Origin: Microbulbifer sp. THAF38
GTDB lineage: Bacteria; Pseudomonadota; Gammaproteobacteria; Pseudomonadales; Cellvibrionaceae
Length of the DNA stretch: 64,000 bases
NCBI RefSeq assembly: GCF_009363535.1
Contig: NZ_CP045369.1
Location: forward strand, 1,128,501-1,192,500
Direction: 5' to 3'
Shown one piece after another: positions 10,401-22,400 of this stretch; position 1 is the first letter of the stretch, and every line of letters starts with the position of its first letter. The notes under the pieces are model-generated. The model did not search any database. It had not been told where the DNA came from and was given only the letters and a program-made list of their open reading frames with translations. The position numbers were made by a program, and so were the translations under genes.

Positions 10401-13400
10401 TGCCGATAAAACTGTTATGGTCTCAGATACAGAGTCATTAACTTATGCAGAATTAAACAAAAAAGCGAACCAACTAGCCAATTATTTACGAGAGGAAGGT
10501 GTCGGTGTAGGCAGTTTTGTTGGTATTTGTATGGATCGCGGTCCGCAAATGGTTATTTCAATGTTAGCCATTCTAAAAGCGGGTGCGGCTTATGTGCCAA
10601 TTGATTCAGGCTATCCAACGGAACGCATAAGTTACATTATCAAAGATGCAAAACTGTCCGTCATTCTAACAAATAACAATACGATAGACGCGGCTTTGGT
10701 TCAGCAATGTAGTGTGATTGACTTACATTCGAGCCAGCAAGATGACTCACTCGCTCAAAAAGATATCAATAACCTAAACTTACAATTAACAGATCCTGCA
10801 GAACAACAAGCCTATGTTATCTATACCTCAGGCTCAACAGGTAAACCCAAAGGCGTAGTCTGTAGCCACTTAAACGTCATTCGATTGGTTAAGCACGCTG
10901 ACTATGTTCAATTGGAGCAACAAGACATCATTGCCCAAGCATCAAACGCTGCATTTGATGCTGCCACTTTTGAAATATGGGGCGCTTTACTCAATGGTGC
11001 TTCACTTGAGTTCATCGAGAAGGAAATACTACTTGACGTCAATGCGCTAAGCACATGTTTAGCTGAGAAGCGTGTCTCAATCTTGTTTTTGACAACTGCA
11101 TTGTTCAATCAAATGTCATTGATTGCCCCCGCCGGTTTTTCGACCCTCAAGTATGTGCTGTTTGGCGGTGAAATGGTGGATAATGGTGCTGTAGCCAGAA
11201 TTTTCAAAGCCGGTAAACCAGAAAATTTAGTACATGTTTATGGCCCAACAGAGAATACAACGTTTAGTACACATTATCCTGTTCAAGCATTATCAGAAGA
11301 GGGTGACTATCCAATCGGAAAAGCGATAAATGGCACTTTTGCTATGGTTGTAGATTCAAACATGAATCTATTACCCACAGGCGTCACAGGAGAGTTAGTG
11401 CTTGGTGGTGACGGTGTGTCGATGGGCTATTTGAATCAGCCTGAACTCAGCAAACAGGCTTTTATTGAGCACCCTGATTTTCCAAATCAAACTTTGTATA
11501 AAACTGGCGATCTCGCACATTTAAATGAAAATGGCGATATTTTGTTTGTTGGTCGCGTCGATGATCAGGTGAAAATTCGTGGTTTCCGTATAGAGCCTAG
11601 CGAAATAGCGACAACCATAAATAATCACGAATATATCCTCGAATCTTATGTCTTAGTGAGGGGAAAAGGAGCAGATAGGCAGCTACTTGCTTATTGTGTT
11701 GCCAAAAATTCACAAGCATCCACAAGTGAGCTTGACCAAGCACTTTCAGACTGGCTAAAAGGGCAATTGCCTGAATATATGCAGCCAACTGCGTTTGTAT
11801 TCATGGATAAATTGCCGATAAGTGCAACCGGTAAGATAGACCGGAAACGGTTACCAGAGCCAACGTTGAACCAATGGGTGACAAGAAATTTCGTTGAGCC
11901 TAAAACGGAAACTGAAAAAGCGCTTAGTGTGATTTGGTGTCAACTATTGAAACTAGAAAAGGTCAGCACAGACGTTAGCTTTTTTGAATTGGGCGGACAT
12001 TCCTTATTAGTTGCTCACCTAGCAAGTGCCATTAGCAAAACCTTTTCTGTAGAACTAAGTATACGTGAAGTTTTTGAGGCAAATACGATAGTAGACTTGT
12101 CAAAGTTGATTGATGGTAGTGCGCCGAAGAAACAGGCAAACATCACTATTGTTTCAAGAGATGAGGCTATTCTGGCGTCATTTACGCAGCAGCGCTTATG
12201 GTTTATCGATAAACTCGAAGGCGGCAGTCACTATAACCTACAGAGTGTTTATGAGCTCGATGGAGACTTTGATAGTGTTTGTTTTGAGCATTCGCTAAAC
12301 GCGCTCATAGAAAGACATGAGGTGCTCAGAACTACGTTCAGTGAACGCGAAGGACAAGTTTATCAAACTATCCAACCTTTCAATCGTAAGGCGTTTGCTT
12401 TAGGTCGCCACCAAGTGACAGGGCTAAATCGAGATGAAGTGATAGTTGAGATAGAAAGGATTGCTTATAAACAACAAGTTCAGCAGTTTAACTTAACTCA
12501 AGATTTAATGATCAGAGTAGACATCGTAGAAAGTGATCACGATCTTAATGCATTGGTCATAACCGTGCCGCATATAGCGTTTGATGGCACAAGTTTAAGT
12601 ATTTTTACAAGAGAGCTTAGCCAACTTTACAGTGCTTTTGTAAAAGGCGCAGATAATCCACTTATGCCACTTGATATTCAATACGCGGATGTCGTTAATT
12701 GGCAAAGGGAGGTTTTATCAGGAGAGATACATAAACAACAATTGAGCTATTGGCACAACCAATTAAATGGTTTACCGCCTGTTCATCGCTTATTACTTGA
12801 AAATGAACGTCCACAAAAACAGGTCTTCGTAGGCTCCGAATACTGTTGTCGTTTAAACAGAGATTTATCCCAACAACTAAAAGGTTTTGCTCAACAACAA
12901 AAAGTAACCTTGTATATGTTGTTGCAAACTGCCTTTGCAGTGCTACTTGGCCGTTATTCTGATGAACATGATATTGTTATGGGGACGCCTATTGCGGGGC
13001 GTAATCATGCTGATGCTGACCCACTCATCGGTTTTTTTGTCAATACATTAGTACTTCGTACGAACTTGGCGGGAGAGCCAAGCTTCGTTTCATTACTAGA
13101 AAAAAACAAGCAGCTCATTTTAGATGCCTATGCCAACCAAGACTTACCGTATGACGCAATCGTTGATAACTTAGTCGCTCAACGCAGTTTATCTCACAAT
13201 GATTTGTATCAAATCGTCTTTACCGTTGAAAACTACGAACCCGGTATTTTTGATCTACCAAAACTAACGTTGAAGCCAATTGAGTTTGAAAATAAACAAC
13301 ATAGTCCTGACTATGACTTAGGTTTGCATGTGACAGACATAGAAGATGGGTTGCAATTGGTCTGGGACTTTAACAGTACATTGTTTAGCCGTGTCACCGC

Positions 13401-16400
13401 TCAAAGGTTGGCAAGCAGCTTTGAAGTACTGCTAACTGAGATACTTAAAGCACCACAGCAACCCATTAGTTTGCTGCCTTTGATGGATGATAAACAAGCA
13501 AGCATCATTGAGACTAAATGGAGTCAATACAAAACGGATCTGGTTGATAGTAAAGGGACCATTTTCGTAAAAGAAAAGTCTGGTTTGCTTGCTCCGATAG
13601 GGGTAGTGGGTGAATTGCATGTCGGTACTGACCAGTCTTTGGCAACGGCGACTAAAACAGGGGTGCTGGCCTATTGGTTACCAAATGGTGAATTAGTATA
13701 TGTCGGTAAACGAGACGATCAAGTACGCCTAAATGGCTATGAATTCAACCTCGCACAAGTAGAAAGCATTATCACGTCTTTTAGCGGTGTTAGTGTTGCA
13801 AAAGTTGTGCTTGATGATAACAGCAATCTTGTGGCGCATATTGAAACCACTGCAGAAATCAAAAATACATCAGGATTTGTGACGACGCTCAACCAGTGGC
13901 TAGTGACAAGGGCTGAAGTGCAAATGATACCTGAGGGGTACGTCCTAAATCACTCATCATCAATCTCCTGGTTGAAAGATTGTGAAAGCCAAGTGCCACA
14001 ATCCCAAACACAACAGAAGCTGATAAAAATTTGGACTAAGTTACTAAACGTTGATCATGTAAGTGCTAGCGACAACTTTTTTGCGCTAGGTGGAAATTCA
14101 CTTAGTGTCGTTTTACTCGAAATGGAAATCATGGCGCAGTTTGCAGTTGAAGTGTCTGCCATGGAGTTATTTGAAAACTCGAACATAGCACTTCAAGCAA
14201 CATTGATCGATTCAAAGGTCGCTACTGCAAATGTTCCTTCGTTATCAATTGCACCCGTTGCACGAGAACTCGATTTGCCATTATCTTTTGCTCAACAGCG
14301 ACTATGGCTGGTCGATCAACTTCAAGGTAGTACACATTACAATGTTCAAAATGTATTACGGCTCAAAGGTCATTTTGATTTTACGGCCTTTGAAAAAGCG
14401 CTTCAGCATTTAGTGCAGCGTCACGAAATATTGCGAACATGTTATGTAGAGAAAGACAATCAAGCGCGACAGGTTATACAAGCAGCGCCAGAATTCGAAC
14501 TCAGGCAGGTTACGTTAAGTTCAGCCAATAACTATCAGGAAGTTAAGCAATATATTGAAGAGGAAGTGACTCAACCATTTGACCTGTGTAATGACATTAT
14601 GGTGCGAGCGCAAGTCATCAACCTAGAGGACAATGAAAATCTGTTGGTGTTAACGATTCACCATATCGCATTTGATGGTGTCTCACTTGAAACCTTTACA
14701 AAAGAATTAGCAACGCTCTATCAAGCATGTTTGCATCAGGAGAAGCCTGAGTTACCTGCATTGGCAATTCAATATGCTGATTTTGCACAATGGCAGCGTG
14801 ATTGGTTGTCGGGTGACACCTTGGATGAGCAGTTAAACTTCTGGCGAGAGTATCTGGGTGATTTGCCTACCGTCCATAACTTACCGTTAGATAAGGCTCG
14901 ACCGTCTCAGCAAACCTATAATGGCATTGCGCATACAGCTTTGATAGATGCTGCGTTAAGTAAGCAAGTTAGGCAGTTTTGTCGAGACCACGATGTTACG
15001 CTATTTGTCTTTTTACAAACAGTGTTTTCGGTCTTGTTATCCGGCTATTCGAATGAGCAAGATATTGTCATTGGTAGCCCTGTCGCAAGCCGCACCCAAC
15101 CTGAAATCAAGTCGCTCATCGGTTTCTTTGTAAATACACTGGTGCTTCGAACTGACTTAACCGGCAACCCTGAGTTTAAAACGCTAATGGCGAGACAAAA
15201 ATCGCAACTTGTTAAAGCGTTTGAACATCAAAATATGCCCTTTGAAGTGTTGGTGGATGACCTTAAACCTGAGCGAAGCACTGCTCATAATGCTTTGTAC
15301 CAAATTGTTTTTGCTGTGCAAAACTTTGAGCATGGTTCCTTAGATTTAGGTGAACTAACACTGGAACCTTTTGAATGCGACGATGTTCAGCTCAACGTGG
15401 ATTATGAGCTTGGATTACACGTAACAGAAAAAGGGTCGGAGATAGAATGTTATTGGTCATGCAATACTTCGGTGTTTACGTCAGAGACGCTCAGACGTTT
15501 TGCCGACTCTATGCAAACTCTGTTAAGAGGTATTTTGGCTAATCCTCAATCTCATATCCAATCGTTACCTTTATTAAGTGCTGAGCAAGAGCAATCAATC
15601 GTTCAAGATTGGAATCATTCTAACGTTACATTTGACCGCAATTCTGGGATTTGTGACTTGTTCGAGGAGCAAGTGGCAATCGAGCCTGACAAGATTGCGG
15701 CTGTTTTTGAAGACAGTGCAATAACTTATCAAGAGCTAAATGAGCAGGCTAATCAAGTAGCGGGCTTCCTTTTGGAGAATTATGTAGGCCAAGGCAGTGT
15801 TGTTGCGCTTTGTGCAGACCGCTCTTTAGACATGCTCGTAGGGTTATTGGGTATTTTAAAAGCGGGCGGCGCCTATTTACCAATCGACCCGAATTTACCG
15901 GAAGAACGCATTGATTTTATGCTTGACGATGCGAATGTTGAACTTGTCTTGACGACAAGTGAACTGATGGCAGATTTGGATTTTGATGATCTTAAGGTTC
16001 TACCACTCAATGCAAATATGCGTGCTCGTTTACTGGCTCGTTTCAGTTTGAACAACCCGGAATCTTCGCAGCGAACTGGTGAGCAACTTGCTTATGTTAT
16101 GTATACCTCGGGCTCGACCGGTCAGCCTAAAGGGGTGATGGCAAGTCATAAGAATGTGGTGCGATTAACAACCGGTGCGCACGAGTACATTGATATTGAA
16201 GAACCGCTAAGAGTGTTGCTTGCAGCGCCTATTTCATTTGACGCCGCAACGTTTGAAATATGGGTGCCGCTACTTAACGGTGGCACTGTTTGTTGTTATC
16301 CGCATGATATAGTAGACGTTAATCTTATTAACAATACGATTGAGCAGCACCAGGTAAATTTAGCATGGTTGACTGCCGGTTTGTTTGACATCTGGGTTGA

Positions 16401-19400
16401 CGCTAAAGAGACGCCACAAACTCCGCTACGTACGATAATTACTGGTGGAGATGTTGTATCGGCAAAATCAGTTAAACGTCTTTATGATAGTCATGCCGAA
16501 ATTACTGTTGTTAATGGTTACGGCCCAACAGAATGTATCACTTTTGCCTGTTGCTATGTCATTCCTCGTGATATCAAGGCTGATCAGTCATTACCTATTG
16601 GTAAAGCCATAGCAAATACTGCTGTCTACATCTTATCTGAAAAAGGAAACCCTTTGCCAATTGGTGCAGTGGGTGAATTGTTTATCGGTGGAGATGCCGT
16701 TTCGCACGGGTATTTGAACCTAGAGTGCTTAACAAGTGAAAAGTTTATAGATGACCCATTTTGCAATGATGATGTAGCTAGGATGTACAAGACTGGTGAC
16801 CTCGGTCGTTGGTTGCCATCAGGCGAAATCGAATATGTTGGACGAATTGACCAACAAGTAAAAGTTCGTGGATTCAGAATAGAGCTAGGTGAAATTGAGC
16901 AACAGCTAAATACTTGCTCAGGCGTTAAAGATTGTGTTGTTACTTATCATAACAGCAGTTTTTTAGCTGCCTATGTTGTGCTAACTGACGATCATCAAGA
17001 TGTCGATGCTGCTCAATTGAGTAAACTCTTAAAGGCAAAACTGCCTGAGTATATGGTGCCAAGTGCTTTTGTAATTATTGATGAATTAACACTAACCTCG
17101 AACGGGAAAGTAAATCGTAAACGCTTACCAGAGCCTGAGTTTAACGATGTTAAAGAATTAGAATATGTTGCACCAGAAACTGAAATTGAGCAAAAGCTTA
17201 GTGTCATTTGGTCCGAGTTACTATCGGTAGAAAAGCCCTCTATCGACATACCATTTTTTGACATTGGTGGTAACTCGTTACTTGCTATGAGCTTGACGAT
17301 CGAGATTAACAAAGCGTTCTCAGTAAATATTGCGCTACGAGATATTTTTGAGCACAGTACAATCGCTTTGATGAGTGCTTTGATTGAAAATGCAAGTACT
17401 ATTGAACACATTAGTATTGGCAAGGTTTCCCGTGAACAATCATTGCCTCTATCATTTGCTCAACAACGACTTTGGTTTATTGATAAATTAGAAGGAAGCA
17501 CGCATTACAATATGCCAAGCCCTCTAGTTTTCAGTGCAGATTTAAATTTTGCCTGTCTTGAAAGAGCGCTTGCAACACTTGTTAAACGCCACGAGGTGTT
17601 GAGAACCAATTTTGTGGAAATGAATGGCCAAGCAAGCCAAATCATTCGTGAGAATGTTGATTTCTCTTTGCCACGTTCTTCTTTGATTGAATTAACTTAC
17701 CAACAACAGCAAGAAAAACTCGAACAACTTGTGCAAGCTGAAATTTCACTAGCATTTGATTTGAGTCGTGATCTTATGTTGCGAGCGAAACTGGTAACAG
17801 TGAATACTCAGGAAGGTAATCTTGAACATGTATTATTGTTGGTGATCCATCATATTGCGTTTGATGGTTGGTCAATGGGTATTTTTACCGATGAGCTGAA
17901 CCGTCTGTACAATGGGTTTGTCAATAACCAAACATTGCTGTCAGAACCACCATCATTGCAATACGCTGACTACGCGAGCTGGCAGCGTAAATGGCTTGAA
18001 GGAGAGACACTCCATCAAGGGTTAACTTACTGGTCTGAACAATTAAAGAATCTGCCGCCTGTCCATAGTTTACCTTTGGATTATCAAAGACCTAATCATC
18101 AGTCTTTTTCGGGAATTACTCATAAGCAGCCACTAGATGGCGAATTGTACAACGCCATAAATAAACTGTGTAAAGCAAAAGATGTAACATTGTTTATGAT
18201 GTTGCAGTCGGCCTTTTCGGTTTTAATTGGCCGTTATTCAAATGAAACTGATATTGTACTAGGTACACCAACTGCCGGGCGTAATCACAAAGATCTTGAA
18301 TCAATGATCGGTTTCTTTGTGAACAATCTAGTGCTGCGTAGTAATCTGGATGACAACCCAACATTTAGTGAACTGTTGGAGAAAAATAAGAAACGGATTC
18401 TAGACGCCTACACCTATCAGTACATTCCATTTGAAATTCTGGTTGAGGAACTTAAACCTGAACGAAGCATGAGCTTTAGCCCTCTGTTCCAAATAGTGTT
18501 TGCCTTGCAAAACTTTGAAAAAGGTGAGCTTGATCTGACGGGGGTTTCAACACGACCTTACGAGAGTGAAGATAATCAACTGACACCTGACTTCGAACTG
18601 GGCTTACACGTCAATTTTGACGGTGGTAATGTTGTTTTTGATTGGTCTTGTAATACGGCTGTTTTTAGTGAACAGACGCTCAAACGCTTTGCGAATAGCA
18701 TGGAAGTTTTATTACGAGGAATTGTGACTAATCCGGAGCAAAACATTCAGTTTTTACCAATACTAGGTGAAGTAGAGCGTGATTTTCTTGTCTCCACGCT
18801 GAATGATACATATGTGGACTACGATAGACATCAATGCATTCATGAACTCATTGAAAACCAGGCTCTAAATAATCCAAATTTGTCGGCAGTCACCTACGGT
18901 CGTGAAAGTTTAAACTTCGCGCAACTAAATGAGCGAGCCAATCAACTGGCTCATTACTTAAGGGAGCAAGGCGTTAAATCAGGCGACTTGGTTGGGCTGT
19001 GTATTGAGCGCTCAATCGAAATGGTTGTAGGCCTACTGGCTATTCTCAAATCGGGTGGTGCTTATGTGCCATTGGATCCGAGCTATCCTGTAGAACGATT
19101 AAATCATATGCTCGCTGATTCCAAAACCAAGTTGCTTGTTACTCAACGGAATGACTTTACTGAATTCTTATTTGCCCAAAATACACAAAAGATATTTGTT
19201 GAAGATATTGAACAGTGGATAAGTCAAGACTCTAGCAATATCTGCAAACAAACAATAGGTCTGTCTTCTCGTGATTTGGCCTATATGATTTACACCTCAG
19301 GTTCGACAGGTAAACCGAAAGGGGTGATGGTTGAGCATCAAAACGTGCTTAATTTCTTTACAGGGCTGAATCAACAGTTTGGCACATCAGGCAACCAAGA

Positions 19401-22400
19401 ACACTGGCTTGCGGTTACCAGTATTAGTTTTGATATTTCTGTATTAGAGCTCTTTTGGACACTAGGTAATGGTCAGAAGGTCGTCATTCAACCGGATCGT
19501 CCTGTACCGGTAGAAAACACGCGCTCTCTCGATTTTAGTTTGTTTTATTTTGCGGCCGAAGAAGCAAAGCAGCCTGGTGAGAAATACAAACTGTTGCTCG
19601 AAGGCGCAAAATTTGCCGACGAACACGACATGGCTGGCATTTGGGTTCCCGAACGTCACTTTTCAAGCTTTGGAGACCCGTTTCCAAATCCTTCTGTCGC
19701 AGCAGCAGCAGTTGCAGCGGTAACAAAAAACATAGCGTTACGCTCAGGAAGTGTGGTGTTACCACTACACGACCCTATTAGAGTCGCAGAAGAATGGTCA
19801 ATGGTAGACAATATTTCAAATGGACGTGTTGAGTTATCTTTAGCCTCTGGCTGGCATCCAAATGACTTTGTACTGGCGCCCGGCGATTATCACACGCGCC
19901 ATGAAAAGCTCCATAAAAATACACAAATATTAAAAGACTTTTGGCAAGGAAAACCGTTGCTCCGCACTAATGGTGTAGGTCAAGAGGTTGAAGTGTGCTT
20001 ACATCCGCAGCCAATACAACCCAAACTACCAACTTGGATAACAGCCGGCGGTAATCCCGAAACATTTAGACAAGCTGGTTTAACAGGCGCTCATTTATTA
20101 ACACACTTGTTGAACCAAGGAAAAGAAACACTTGCAAATAATATAAAGGTTTATCGTGAAGCCAGAATTGAAGCTGGCTATGACGTAGAACAGGGCAAAG
20201 TAGCTGTGATGTTACACACATTTATCGGCGATGATTTGGATGAAGTAAAACAAATCGTTGAAGGCCCGTTTAAAAACTATTTGCGTCAATCCATCAATCT
20301 ATTGCAACCATTGGCCGAGCAAGCAGGTCTCGATCTAGATAAAGATCTAGATACCTTGTTAGATATGGGGTTTGAACGTCATTTTCAGACAAGTGGTTTG
20401 ATGGGAACACCTGATGTTTGTATGCGTCAATTACAAGAATTGCAAGATATAGGGGTTACGGAGATTGCTTGTCTTGTTGATTTTGGCATCGACCATCGAA
20501 TGACCATTGAACACTTACCTAAGCTGTACGAATTACAACAAAAAGTAAGACAAGTAGCAGGTCAGCAAAAATGGTTAGCCAAACGACTAGAAAATGACTG
20601 GTCATTGCCAGACTTTATTGAAGAGCACGGTATTACACATCTACAGTGCACGCCTACATTTGCTCGAGAGCTCGCTTTAGATGAACGAGGTACGCATGCA
20701 TTAAGGCAGCTAAAACAACTATGTGTTGGTGGTGAAGCCTTGACGACAGAACTTGCAGATTTGGTGTTAAATCACTTGCAAGGAAAGATGTTTAATATGT
20801 ATGGCCCTACCGAAACAACGGTGTGGTCAGCTATTTCTGAAGTTACATCTCAACATATTGAGCTTGGCAATCCTATTGCAAATACATCGTTTTTTGTTGT
20901 GGATAAGTTTAACCAGTTGGTACCAAAAGGCGTTGCCGGAGAGCTATTAATTGGCGGCGATGGTGTTACACGTGGTTATCATCAGCGCGATGAATTAACG
21001 ATTACTAAATTTATTGCAAATGGATTTGATTTGCAGGTATCCCCGACAAGTAAACTCTATAAAACAGGTGACCTGGTACGCTGGTTACCGGAAGGTGGTA
21101 TCAGATTTCTGGGTCGAATTGATGAGCAGGTTAAGGTACGTGGATTCCGAATCGAATTAGGCGAAATTGAAACCTGTATACTCAAGAACAGCCAATTTTT
21201 AGAAACTGTTGTGATTGCAAGGGGGGAACCTAAACGTCTACTGGCTTATGTCGTTGCTAAGGCGAATTATACGGTTGATTATAATGAGCTTCGTGGACAA
21301 TTAAGGAGCTTTTTGCCTGAGTACATGATTCCTTCGGCGGTTGTTCAATTGGCGGAATTACCACTAACACCAAATGGCAAGATTGACCGAAATGCATTGC
21401 CTGATCCGGAAACTCAACTGACAGGTTATGCACTTTACGAAGAGCCCAAAACTGAAAACGAACGCTTATTGTGCGATGTTTGGCAGTCGGAGCTTGGTAT
21501 AGAAAAAGTCGGCGTAACAGATAATTTCTTCTCTATTGGTGGAGACTCGATTTTGTCCATACGGGTCATCGCTGCTTGTAATCGCAGAGGGATAGGCCTT
21601 GCTACACGTCAACTATTTGAGCATCAAACGATTCGTGAGCTTGCAAAGCAAATTGGTACGCAGTCAACTGTTATTGCACCTCAAGAGGCAATTGAAGGGC
21701 AGCAGGTACTGTTGCCGGCGCAACGTTGGTTCTTAGAAAATGGCGATAACATTGACCGTTCCCATTACAATCAATCTTTGCTGCTAACCGTACCAGCTGA
21801 GTTTAATGTTGGTCAGTTGGTATCCTTGATTTCAGCAATTTATGAGCGTCATGATGCATTGCGTTTGCGTTTTGCACAATCCTCTGAAAATACTGAACCA
21901 GCTAACTGGCAAGCGCAGTATGTGCCGCTTGAGACCGCTTTGATAGAAGCCTCTGTCAGCATGGAACATGTGGTCGCTAACAATGAAGAGCAATTTTTAC
22001 AGGCATTGGCTGAAAAAGGTGAAGGCATACAAGCAAGTTTGTCGATAGAAGACGGGCCGTTAATGCGAGCAATGCTGTTTTCATCAGAACATTTTGGCTC
22101 ACGTTTGTTATTAGTACTACATCATTTAGTGGTCGATGGTATTTCATGGCGGAGTCTATTAACTGACTTAAACCAAGGCTACTCGCAATTAATTAGCGGG
22201 GAGCATGTCTCTTTGTCTGAAAAAACCTCTTCGTTACAACAATGGGGTGAGTTCCTATCACAATATGCTCAAACAGAAGAAATCAAACAAGAATGTGAAT
22301 ACTGGCTCGAGCAATTATCGATTCCGGTTGCACCACTAGCACCAGGCAATCAAGAGGTAATTGACAACACAGTTGCAACAACCTCTCATGTTTCTTTTAC

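Noticed and set aside
13500..14000. Module 3 stub as a simple frameshift or sequencing break
   Set aside because: The frame is continuous from C3 through T3, with recognisable in-frame A6- and A8-like fragments; assembly collapse remains a check rather than the default.
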